Origin: DG-33 sp964345105
Lineage (GTDB): Archaea > Hadarchaeota > Hadarchaeia > Hadarchaeales > Hadarchaeaceae
DNA length: 11,762 nucleotides
NCBI GenBank assembly: GCA_964345105.1
Contig: CAYFPZ010000046.1
Span: forward strand, 1 to 11,762
Direction: 5' to 3'
Below are positions 1-5,329 of this stretch, in pieces. A program made the position numbers and the translations under genes. Numbering within the stretch: the first letter of the stretch is position 1; each line of letters opens with the position of its first letter. The notes under the pieces are model-generated. The model did no database searches. It was not told where the DNA came from and saw nothing but the letters and a program-made list of their open reading frames with translations.

Positions 1-423
1 TTGGATGGCTCAGTCGATGACCAGCTTGAGGCTTGGAGGCGGGGCTCTTGGTTGGTCGTGCATGCCCATGGCGACAATGTTGCGCAAGTTCGTAAGTTCG
101 TGCCTAGAATAAAAGAACGCATAATCGGTACCACGCAGGTAAAACCTTTCGGCAAACTATTCAACTTCGGGGGGTTCACAGACGGAGACCGTGCCGCTTT
201 CATGGCCCACGAGCTAAGTTCCTCCAAGATATTTCTAGCGGGCATGGATCTGGGCCCAAAAATCGGCAAATATTCAGGAAGCAAAGACGTCAAGCGTAAA
301 TTATTAAAACTCGAGATATGCGGAGAACTGCTCTCTTGGCTCGCTAGTGATACCGGGGCATCTATGGTAAACTTGACTTCTGCCGGAAAACCGATAGATA
401 ATGTAAAAAATAAATCCATTTAG
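1..423 (+). CDS. mptE: MptE-like 6-hydroxymethyl-7,8-dihydropterin diphosphokinase, C-terminal part (5' truncated by window)
   Basis: This is the last 140 codons of a frame that is open at base 1. The TTG at base 1 is probably an internal Leu, because the family is normally well over 200 residues. Visible motifs fit the MptE/DUF115 family: a HAHGDN block near residues 22-27, GTTQ near 43-46, NFGGFTDGDRA near 55-65, and AGMDLG followed by GKYSG near 80-94. In the known family this enzyme transfers diphosphate from ATP to 6-hydroxymethyl-7,8-dihydropterin in the cytoplasm, on the path to tetrahydromethanopterin or folate-type cofactors. The gene ends with TAG and converges on the radical SAM gene with a 33-nt gap. 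I see no strong terminator in that gap. Assignment rests on motif recall; the family is likely and the exact substrate is inferred. Confidence 0.8.
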   Translation: MDGSVDDQLEAWRRGSWLVVHAHGDNVAQVRKFVPRIKERIIGTTQVKPFGKLFNFGGFTDGDRAAFMAHELSSSKIFLAGMDLGPKIGKYSGSKDVKRKLLKLEICGELLSWLASDTGASMVNLTSAGKPIDNVKNKSI

Positions 424-456
424 AGAAATTCTCACGATAATGTAATCCTCACAAAA

Positions 457-1809
457 TCAAGGCATAATTTTGAAAATAAAGTCCGTAACTTTTTTGAAGG
501 GCTTCTCAACTATCCACGAGGCTCTACCTAATTTCTTCTTTATGTGAAACTCAGCTGTGCCTTTGAAAATGGCAAACTTCAACTTCGTGGCTGAATAACG
601 TGATCTAAACATCAGGGAATGATCGATAAGACCAAACTTTGGCCTCACCCAATCGTCTGAAGTTAACTTGTCTTTAACCTTCTCATACAATCCTGTTCCT
701 AGAATAGGATATGGAAGCGTGTAGGAAAGATAGTCAAGCGGTAGGGATGTCGAAAAATTAATTGTGTCCAGTATAGTCTCATTCGTTTCGCCAGGATAGC
801 CGATGATGAAGAAAGCACCAGCATTTATTCCAGCAGAGACGACGTTCTCAACCGCTGTTCTTGCCTGTTTAGTGGAAAACCTTTTTTCGATTATCTTAAG
901 AATTTCATCATTTCCGGACTCTATTCCGAAAAATACTCTGCAGCATCCAGCCCGCTTCATCTTCTCAGCCAGCTCAACGCTCATGTTGTCGGCCCTGGAG
1001 AGGCATTCCCAATGAAAGTCGAGACCCCTTTCAAGAATTTCGTCACAGATTTTCATTACTCTCTTTTTATTTAGGGTGAAGCAATCGTCGACAAAAAATA
1101 TACTTTCATATCCAAATTTCAAGGTTTCCTCAACTTCGTCGACTACATTTTTCGCTGCTCTTTCCCTGTAAGAGACCCCGAAAATGACATTGCTACAAAA
1201 GTCACAATTAAAAGGGCAGCCACGAGTCGTTATTATTGAAGTTTTGGCCGGCATATGTTTCCTGTGCCAATACCGAACATAATCTTTATTTGGGAATAAA
1301 TCTCGCGCGGGAAATGGGATAACATCCAGATCCTCAAAGAATTTTCTATCACCAGTGGATACGATCTCGTCGCCTTTTCTGTATAAAATGCCACGAACGC
1401 TGGAATAATTTCTTTTTTTTGAAAAAGCTTTTACAACCTCCAAAGTTGTCTGTTCTCCTTCTCCTTTTACAATTAAGTCGAAGTAATCCAAGAAGGCCTT
1501 GGGATTAGCGGTCGGTAGAGGTCCACCCGCGACCAAAAGCTCACATTCGGGCCTTAACTCCTTAGCGAATTCAATCGCTGGTTCAAACATTGAAAACATT
1601 GAATAAATGCCAATTACGGATGGCGTAAGCTCCTTCACCCGTTCAACCGCTTCTTTCCGTTTCATGAACGTACAATCGACGATGTCAACGTATAACCCGT
1701 TATTCCTCAAGTAAGATGCTATATATCCAAGGCCTAGTGGTGGGACTCGGAATGGCGAATCGTCCCTCTTAGAATTGAAGTATGGATAAACTAATACAAC
1801 ATCTGTAAT
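457..1809 (-). CDS. B12-binding domain radical SAM protein, apparent AUU start
   Basis: Reading from an ATT at 1809 gives 450 aa. Residues 1-140 look like a cobalamin-binding Rossmann domain: a VLVYP strand at the N-terminus, PPLGLGYIASYL near 23-35, AGGP near 94-97 and GEGE near 116-119. The usual DxHxxG cobalt-ligand motif is not visible; VDCTF occupies that area. The radical SAM core follows with a CPFNCDFC cluster (Cys198, Cys202, Cys205) that would hold the 4Fe-4S cluster, then FFVDDCF and a GIESGND stretch typical of the barrel. The first TTG in the frame (1710) would delete the conserved PPLG region, so I reject it as the start. The ATT follows directly on the TGA of the upstream gene and lies 8 nt after GGAG. 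This indicates translational coupling in a two-gene operon. The substrate cannot be told; members act on lipids, tRNA, pigments and natural products. Confidence 0.85.
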   Translation of the reverse strand: MTDVVLVYPYFNSKRDDSPFRVPPLGLGYIASYLRNNGLYVDIVDCTFMKRKEAVERVKELTPSVIGIYSMFSMFEPAIEFAKELRPECELLVAGGPLPTANPKAFLDYFDLIVKGEGEQTTLEVVKAFSKKRNYSSVRGILYRKGDEIVSTGDRKFFEDLDVIPFPARDLFPNKDYVRYWHRKHMPAKTSIITTRGCPFNCDFCSNVIFGVSYRERAAKNVVDEVEETLKFGYESIFFVDDCFTLNKKRVMKICDEILERGLDFHWECLSRADNMSVELAEKMKRAGCCRVFFGIESGNDEILKIIEKRFSTKQARTAVENVVSAGINAGAFFIIGYPGETNETILDTINFSTSLPLDYLSYTLPYPILGTGLYEKVKDKLTSDDWVRPKFGLIDHSLMFRSRYSATKLKFAIFKGTAEFHIKKKLGRASWIVEKPFKKVTDFIFKIMP

Positions 1810-2646
1810 TCACGACACTCCCCAATTTAAGAATATGTCATAATCAAAATAGTCGAAGCTTGGCGGTATTTCGTAGATAAGGCCAGCCCAATCGGTATCG
1901 TCTTGAGTTTCCCTGCCACGCCACATAGCCACATTATTTGTATTTTTGAGGCAAAAACTAAAAGAGGAGCCAAGATCGAACAGGCATGCCTTCTTGGCTT
2001 TTACTTTATCCCAAGCACCGATCTCGTCATCGACCAAGTGCACTCCATCTGAATCGTTGTAATTCTTGAAGAAAGAAGAACCCTGTTCGTTCAGAATGAA
2101 TATACTCTTACATCCAGATTTATCCAGCTTTGTCATATCGCAATTAACATGAATCCTATCTAGACAAACCCTGTAGGTCACCGATATCAGGCCTCTGCCA
2201 GCCACGGTTTCAAATTCTGACTTGACATCGACCATCTTTTTGATTAACTGGCTAAATTTGATCATTGGCTTTCTGAAAAATCTGGATGACCTATATAGAT
2301 ATGCAAAACCGCCCAATCCTCTGCTGACAACGTGTTTTCCTACTTTAATTTGCTCGATGCTATCCATATGGAAATCTTTTTTGATGACGGTCATCCCCTT
2401 CGTCGGGACCAAATTGGATTTTTTGGAAAAAAACATTTTATCTGAATATTTCACAACTGGGACTCCAAAACCCATCCCTTCGTTCACGATTTCACGGCCG
2501 TCTCGGATGAGGATCAACCCTTTTTGAAGATCGGCCGTCTTGAGCTGTTGAAGATTTGGTTTCGAGTCTATGCGGGCCGAAAATTGGCGGTTAAATTCGA
2601 TACCAAATGAGGACCCTCGCCGAATAAAATTCAAGAATTTACTCAT
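1810..2646 (-). CDS. Conserved-looking hypothetical protein, 278 aa, first gene of radical SAM operon
   Basis: I do not recognise the family with certainty. The protein starts at an ATG, has no signal peptide or clear membrane segment, and is mixed alpha/beta in character with many Lys, Phe and Asp residues. A recognisable patch is EGMGFGVPVVKYSDKMFFS near residues 56-74, a Gly-rich turn followed by beta strands. A second patch near 230-266 is rich in Trp, Asp and Phe (DDTDWAGLIYEIPPSFDYFD), giving an acidic aromatic C-terminus. Its last codons contain the ribosome binding site of the radical SAM gene, and its TGA is immediately followed, in the same frame, by the first radical SAM codon. This tight coupling suggests a functional partner of the radical SAM enzyme, perhaps a substrate-handling or carbohydrate-related protein, but that is inference only. 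Confidence 0.75.
   Translation of the reverse strand: MSKFLNFIRRGSSFGIEFNRQFSARIDSKPNLQQLKTADLQKGLILIRDGREIVNEGMGFGVPVVKYSDKMFFSKKSNLVPTKGMTVIKKDFHMDSIEQIKVGKHVVSRGLGGFAYLYRSSRFFRKPMIKFSQLIKKMVDVKSEFETVAGRGLISVTYRVCLDRIHVNCDMTKLDKSGCKSIFILNEQGSSFFKNYNDSDGVHLVDDEIGAWDKVKAKKACLFDLGSSFSFCLKNTNNVAMWRGRETQDDTDWAGLIYEIPPSFDYFDYDIFLNWGVS
1818..1821 (-). promoter_or_regulatory. Shine-Dalgarno GGAG supporting the AUU start at 1809
   Basis: On the minus strand GGGGAG lies inside the last codons of the upstream gene. From GGAG to the ATT is 8 nt. The start at 5012 also has a GGAG 8 nt ahead, and the start at 3465 has GGAGG 7 nt ahead, which is the same register on the 16S 3' end. This supports ATT at 1809 as the initiation site. 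Confidence 0.5.
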
Positions 2647-2677
2647 CTAACCAATAAACTTATCACATCCGAACAAA

Positions 2678-2686
2678 TTATACTTT
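2678..2686 (-). promoter_or_regulatory. TATA box for the 2646-457 operon
   Basis: The minus strand reads AAAGTATAA, centred about 36 nt ahead of the ATG at 2646. An archaeal start point about 26 nt downstream would leave a leader of roughly 10 nt. No good Shine-Dalgarno precedes the ATG, which fits a very short leader. Confidence 0.4.
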
Positions 2687-2696
2687 CTCGATAACA

Positions 2697-2716
2697 AGGG
2701 GTTAAATGATACCCCT
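2697..2716. promoter_or_regulatory. Perfect inverted repeat AGGGGT-N8-ACCCCT, candidate operator
   Basis: Two 6-bp arms are exact inverse copies separated by 8 bp (TAAATGAT). The element sits between divergent promoters. It directly abuts the TATA element at 2719-2726, covering where the BRE of the plus-strand promoter should lie, and is about 11 bp upstream of the minus-strand TATA. A dimeric repressor bound here could block TFB access for the membrane-protein gene. The regulator is unknown. Confidence 0.4.
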
Positions 2717-2718
2717 AC

Positions 2719-2726
2719 ATTTAAAG
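2719..2726 (+). promoter_or_regulatory. TATA box, probable leaderless promoter of the membrane-protein gene
   Basis: ATTTAAAG is centred near 2722. The expected start point about 26 nt downstream falls at 2747-2749, on the GTG start itself. No Shine-Dalgarno is present, so a leaderless mRNA is the simplest reading. Confidence 0.45.
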
Positions 2727-2746
2727 GATGTGTTATCTAAAACCTC

Positions 2747-3199
2747 GTGAAAAATATGGACGGCTTTTTAGGTACCGCTGCATCTGGCGTGGCGGACGCA
2801 AATTTGCTGCTTCAGGTAATTATGTATATTTTAATAATCGGCGGAGTGATATCGAAAAAAAAGGGCAACTTTCGTAGACATGGTATAATGACGGGTGTCG
2901 CCGTGCTATTGGGAACCGTGTCATTTCTCTTGATAATGGGACCTTCTTTTGTTAGTAACTTTGAAGGGATAACTGGCATGAACTATGGCTTGGGCTCGCC
3001 CCTGGTATTAATACACGCAGCCATAGGCGCATTAGCGCTGATAATGGGCTGGACCGCCGTGATTGCGTTGAGGCCGTGCGGCAAGGTAAGGATAAAGAAA
3101 GGATTAGGAATAGTCAGAAGGTTCATGCGTGTTATGGTTATAGCATGGACTTTGACCTTCGTCCTAGGACTGTTAATTTACCTGTATTTTTACGTCTGA
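2747..3199 (+). CDS. DUF420-like four-helix integral membrane protein
   Basis: The 150-aa protein has four hydrophobic segments at about residues 20-36, 47-66, 84-108 and 126-149, joined by short basic loops (SKKKGNFRRH, RIKKGLG). The sequence GFLGTAASGVADANLLLQ at the N-terminus, His45 at the start of helix 2 and His90 in helix 3 resemble the DUF420/YozB-type membrane family, some members of which are linked to haem-copper oxidase assembly. That role is not shown here, as no oxidase genes are nearby. The start is GTG at 2747. ATG at 2756 (three codons later) is an alternative, and both lie close to the predicted transcription start. The gene is divergent from the radical SAM operon and shares its intergenic control region, including the inverted repeat at 2697-2716. 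Confidence 0.75.
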   Translation: MKNMDGFLGTAASGVADANLLLQVIMYILIIGGVISKKKGNFRRHGIMTGVAVLLGTVSFLLIMGPSFVSNFEGITGMNYGLGSPLVLIHAAIGALALIMGWTAVIALRPCGKVRIKKGLGIVRRFMRVMVIAWTLTFVLGLLIYLYFYV

Positions 3200-3264
3200 A
3201 ATTGACTGCTTTTCCTCGTGGGCATGGCAAAATTTCTGCTATTCTAAGATTTGATATCAGAGAA

Positions 3265-3465
3265 CTATTTGGAGCACGCAATAAATCGTTCCAGTGAACG
3301 ATCGTAGGTCCGCTCTACATCTTTTGGGAAGAAACAGGCGGGTAGTTCTCGCATCCTCCAGTGGTATTGAATACACTCACAACAGATGCCTTTTCGTGGA
3401 CAAGGTTCATATGTGCAATTGCATCGCGTCTTATTCTCCTCCAAATTACAAATTCGTTTAGCCAT
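3265..3465 (-). CDS. Cysteine-rich DUF6485 family small protein
   Basis: The 66-aa product starts at ATG 3465, preceded by a strong AAAGGAGGT 7 nt upstream. A longer in-frame start at 3498 is open but lacks such a site. Nine cysteines are present, eight of them clustered: Cys6, 15, 17, 22, 28, 29, 31 and 44, in the blocks CNLEEN, RCNCTYEPC, GICCEC and LPACFFP. The pattern, with a final TYDRSLERF, matches what I recall of DUF6485, a small conserved family of unknown function in archaea and bacteria. The cysteines suggest metal or Fe-S binding; this is inference. The protein is cytoplasmic (no signal or membrane segment). It lies 82 nt downstream of the 3877-3548 gene on the same strand and could be co-transcribed, although its strong ribosome binding site would allow independent translation. 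Confidence 0.8.
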   Translation of the reverse strand: MAKRICNLEENKTRCNCTYEPCPRKGICCECIQYHWRMRELPACFFPKDVERTYDRSLERFIACSK

Positions 3466-3471
3466 TTGCTT

Positions 3472-3480
3472 ACCTCCTTT
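3472..3480 (-). promoter_or_regulatory. Strong Shine-Dalgarno AAAGGAGGT fixing the start at 3465
   Basis: The minus strand carries a near-complete complement of the archaeal 16S 3' end, 7 nt from GGAGG to the ATG at 3465. It lies inside the longer open frame that begins at 3498 and so argues against that earlier start. Confidence 0.7.
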
Positions 3481-3547
3481 TAATTCAATTTTTTCCAAGC
3501 ATACGTGCTAGACGACCAAACTGTTTTGGCGTTTCTTCTCTCTCTAA

Positions 3548-3877
3548 TTAGCTACCTTGCTCCGATTCTTCGGTGGGTTTCTGGACGGGGGGTTTAGTTT
3601 CTTTCCCTTCCTGTGATGGTTCTTTCTCCTGTTCTTCTTGAGTCAAAGGTTGTTCAGCCGATTTTTCCTGTTCACCTTCTCCCGACTTCGAGAGAAGCTC
3701 CAAGTACAGCTTCTTTAGTTCTTCATCCTTTTCCTTCCGTGCTTGCATGGACGGCTTAGGCAGTTTCAGATTCACTCCAGCCTGCACTAGCTCGCGCTTG
3801 TACCTCGCCAGCTTCGCAGCACGCATTTGTTGCCTCATCTTCACGAGCGTTTTTCCAGTTTTCTTAGCCAAGTCCAT
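3548..3877 (-). CDS. Charged hypothetical protein with basic N-terminus and disordered acidic tail
   Basis: I do not recognise this 109-aa protein. Residues 1-60 are strongly basic and helical (MRQQMRAAKLARYKREL, then KEKDEELKKLYLELL), a likely amphipathic or nucleic-acid-binding segment. Residues 62-109 are almost entirely Glu, Gln, Lys, Pro, Ser and Thr (EQEKEPSQEGKETKPP and similar), which predicts an unstructured tail. The ATG at 3877 has AAAGGAGA just upstream. Only 15 nt separate it from the stop of the winged-helix gene at 3893, so the two form an operon, and the product may be a partner or modulator of that regulator. Low-complexity composition makes homology hard to judge, but the ribosome binding site and operon position support a real gene. 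Confidence 0.65.
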   Translation of the reverse strand: MDLAKKTGKTLVKMRQQMRAAKLARYKRELVQAGVNLKLPKPSMQARKEKDEELKKLYLELLSKSGEGEQEKSAEQPLTQEEQEKEPSQEGKETKPPVQKPTEESEQGS

Positions 3878-3892
3878 CTCTCTCCTTTATCA

Positions 3893-4249
3893 TCACGTCC
3901 GTTCTTTCAATGCCTCCGACGTAAGCCAATATTCGGCTTCCTTCCTTATTTCCCTTAGGTATTGACTGAAGCCGTCATAACTTAAATAGTAATTTGTCTT
4001 GCCCCCGACCCTTCTCGTAGAAATCATCCCGGTCTCTCTCAGGGGCCTCATCAAAATGTAGAAGTGCTTGCGGCCAGCCGAGGAATTCTGATCCAAGTCC
4101 AGCACCCCCATCAACTGCTCGATGCTCATGGTGCCCTGCTCCCTCAACGCCCTCAAAACTTTCAACGCCTCTGGTTTCAAGGAGGCGCTTTTCGGGTGGT
4201 TGCCATATGCCAATGCCAAAATCCTATCAGCCACACCCGTTTCTTGCAT
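3893..4249 (-). CDS. Winged-helix DNA-binding transcriptional regulator
   Basis: The 118-aa protein carries a winged helix at about residues 23-95. LKPEALKVLRALREQGTMS forms helix 1, SIEQLMGVLDLD helix 2, an HFYILMRPLRETGMI stretch the recognition helix, and STRRVGGKTNYYLSYDG the beta wing. A short amphipathic helix (QYLREIRKEAEYWL) ends it, perhaps for dimerisation. It resembles the ArsR/MarR-type archaeal regulators in general layout; no ligand-binding or metal cysteine motif is visible. ATG 4249 is preceded by GGTGA with 4-nt spacing, and a TATA box lies at 4299-4306. It is first in an operon with the charged protein at 3877-3548. AGTAATT motifs flank its promoter and could be its own operators (inference). 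Confidence 0.8.
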   Translation of the reverse strand: MQETGVADRILALAYGNHPKSASLKPEALKVLRALREQGTMSIEQLMGVLDLDQNSSAGRKHFYILMRPLRETGMISTRRVGGKTNYYLSYDGFSQYLREIRKEAEYWLTSEALKERT

Positions 4250-4264
4250 GTAATCACCTTTGCA

Positions 4265-4322
4265 AAGTAATTTTCGCTTTTTAATGAGTAATTCTGGTAT
4301 TTAAACCTTATCCTAAGTAATT
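4265..4322. promoter_or_regulatory. Three direct AGTAATT motifs around the winged-helix promoter
   Basis: On the plus strand, exact AGTAATT occurs at 4266-4272, 4287-4293 and 4316-4322, bracketing the TATA box at 4299-4306 on both sides. An exact inverted copy lies at 4463-4469, and a one-mismatch inverted copy at 4379-4385 overlaps the TATA box of the candidate ncRNA. The positions suit autoregulation by the winged-helix protein, but the region is AT-rich and chance copies are possible. Confidence 0.3.
4299..4306 (-). promoter_or_regulatory. TATA box for the 4249-3548 operon
   Basis: The minus strand reads TTTAAATA. The expected start point is near 4275, giving a leader of about 26 nt that contains the GGTGA ribosome binding site at 4258-4254. 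Confidence 0.45.
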
Positions 4323-4383
4323 TAAAAACTCATCAAAAGTTACCCAGCTTCATCATAGCCGATTTTCTATTCCACCGCATTAC

Positions 4384-4394
4384 TTTATAAAAGG
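4384..4394 (+). promoter_or_regulatory. TATA box of candidate ncRNA
   Basis: TTTATAAAAGG is a near-ideal archaeal TATA element in a region with no plus-strand coding frame downstream until past 5090. It predicts a start near 4414. Confidence 0.4.
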
Positions 4395-4413
4395 TAACTG
4401 GCCCACTCGAGGG

Positions 4414-4496
4414 GGATGGATTGATCACGAAATCCGAAAGTAGAAGACCCCTGCTTTCGGATAATTACTCTGCAAGAGGAATTTAGCCCTTTTTTA
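4414..4496 (+). ncRNA. Candidate structured small RNA, about 80 nt
   Basis: A self-contained unit is visible. A strong TATA box lies about 26 nt upstream. Hairpin 1 has an 11-bp stem (4432-4442 with 4452-4462, one G-T pair) and a 9-nt loop. Hairpin 2 is at 4463-4483 (eight positions, one A-G mismatch, TGCAA loop). A run of six T follows at 4490-4495. GGATT (4418-4422) can also pair with AATCC (4431-4435), competing with the left arm of hairpin 1. I find no tRNA T-loop, convincing C/D boxes or terminal ACA, so the class is unknown. It lies antisense to sequence just beyond the 3' end of the gene at 5012-4506. It could instead be a 3'-end structure of that gene. Confidence 0.35.
4463..4495 (+). 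terminator. Hairpin plus T6 tract
   Basis: AATTACTC pairs with GAGGAATT around a 5-nt loop. After seven nucleotides a run of six T follows. T-tracts are the main archaeal termination signal, and this one is oriented for plus-strand transcription, matching the candidate ncRNA. The minus-strand gene ending at 4506 would see A residues here instead. Confidence 0.4.
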
Positions 4497-4505
4497 ATAG
4501 ATATT

Positions 4506-5012
4506 TCAACTTGGTGGGTATCCAAGCGCCTCTGCTGCAACCTCGTCCACTTTTTTTAAGAGCTTTTTTGCGAAAAGTAAAACATTTTGGGGCCGCCCCT
4601 CGGCTAATCGCCTTAAATTCTCCTTATGTTTTTCTAATTGTCTAGATATCGCTTTTTTGTTCATTTCCTCCCTCAAGCGACCTTTGACCTCTCGATCGTA
4701 AATCTGATTAACTTCCGCCTCTGTCACCCCAAGCTTGAGTAGATCGATGAAATTTTCTATGACTTCGGCGGATTCTTCTCCGAGTTCTGTCAAATTTACC
4801 AGTTTAATTCGGCCTGTTTCCTTAAAAATGACCAATTTGAGCTTTTCTAACTCTGAAAGCACATTTAAAGTGTGGGCATACGTGCAATCGATTTCTTTAG
4901 AAATTATCGCTGTATAAAGCGGTTTATTCTCCCTTTTTAACAGAATTAAGGCTTTTACTGGTTTTTCTTGTAAAAAAAAGTTTTCTACGCTTCTCTTTAC
5001 TTTCTTATCCAT
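4506..5012 (-). CDS. Winged-helix transcriptional regulator with helical C-terminal domain
   Basis: The 168-aa protein has a MarR/ArsR-like winged helix at about residues 15-76. VKALILLKRENKPLYTAIISKEI forms helices 1-2, TYAHTLNVLSELEKLKLV the recognition helix, and FKETGRIKLVNLTELG the wing. Residues 80-168 are helical and charged (VIENFIDLLKLG, then a Lys/Arg/Glu-rich coil) and probably mediate dimerisation. No signal, membrane segment or metal motif is seen. ATG 5012 has GGAGGAG upstream, and its second GGAG lies 8 nt from the start. An out-of-frame ATG at 5020 is rejected. The upstream region 5031-5090 is very AT-rich with direct repeats that may be operators. The target is unknown; the divergent AEC transporter transcription unit is a candidate by position. 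Confidence 0.8.
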   Translation of the reverse strand: MDKKVKRSVENFFLQEKPVKALILLKRENKPLYTAIISKEIDCTYAHTLNVLSELEKLKLVIFKETGRIKLVNLTELGEESAEVIENFIDLLKLGVTEAEVNQIYDREVKGRLREEMNKKAISRQLEKHKENLRRLAEGRPQNVLLFAKKLLKKVDEVAAEALGYPPS

Positions 5013-5032
5013 GTCGCCATCTCCTCCTAAAT

Positions 5033-5070
5033 GTATACTATTTCATATCTATTTAAGTTTATCTATACTT
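5033..5070. promoter_or_regulatory. Repeat-rich divergent control region, candidate operators
   Basis: TATACT occurs at 5034-5039 and 5064-5069 (30 bp apart) and TATCTAT at 5046-5052 and 5060-5066 (14 bp apart). GTATAC at 5033-5038 is a palindrome. TTAAATA-like and AAATATATTT (about 5072-5081) stretches can serve as TATA elements in both directions. Binding of the adjacent regulator here is inferred only. Confidence 0.3.
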
Positions 5071-5163
5071 AAAAATATATTTTTTAGTTAAATGAAAGGC
5101 AACAAAAAATTTATCAGCCTAAAAACCGATTGGCAAAACGCGACGAAATTGGAAGGTGATGGG

Positions 5164-5325
5164 GTGGGCGAGATAAAAAAACTGAAGGTAATAACGACAC
5201 CGCTGGGGTCGAAGGCGAGAGTGTTCATCGAGCGAGACTCGGCGGTGCCCTCGCAACGTCTTGCTGGAGATAATCAAACAATTTTCGGGGGAGATCAAAC
5301 CAAGCAAGTAAAAAATAACTGGTGA
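5164..5325 (+). CDS. Doubtful small ORF, possibly a frameshifted gene remnant
   Basis: A frame open from ATG 5092 to TGA 5325 is present, but the TATA-like stretch near 5072-5081 predicts transcription starting after 5092. GTG 5164 has GGTGA exactly 4 nt upstream, as in three other genes here, so I take 5164. Residues up to about 5238 read like real protein (MGEIKKLKVITTPLGSKARV, then FIERD). After that this frame becomes irregular, while the next frame (codons starting at 5252) reads RNVLLEIIKQFSGEIKPSK and stops at 5309-5311. This suggests one extra base near 5240-5251, from a true frameshift or sequencing error. The repaired product would be about 48 aa. I do not recognise the family. The stop at 5323-5325 overlaps the ribosome binding site of the transporter gene. 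Confidence 0.3.
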   Translation: MGEIKKLKVITTPLGSKARVFIERDSAVPSQRLAGDNQTIFGGDQTKQVKNNW

Positions 5326-5329
5326 ATTC

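Noticed and set aside
3466..3498. Longer N-terminus for the DUF6485 protein starting at 3498
   Set aside because: The strong AAAGGAGGT at 3472-3480 lies inside this extension and points to ATG 3465. The added residues do not match the family start.
3516..3529. Short inverted repeat CCAAA-N4-TTTGG between two small genes
   Set aside because: Only 5 bp of stem and no T-tract after it on the minus strand, so there is too little to call a terminator or operator.
4338..4399. AGTTACC and its inverse GGTAACT 48 bp apart
   Set aside because: Seven-base arms far apart in AT-rich DNA with mismatched flanks; a chance pair is likely.
4414..4496. Possible tRNA or C/D-box guide RNA at the ncRNA candidate
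   Set aside because: There is no T-loop, no seven-base acceptor pairing, and no good C (RTGATGA) and D (CTGA) box pair. It is kept only as an unclassified structured RNA.
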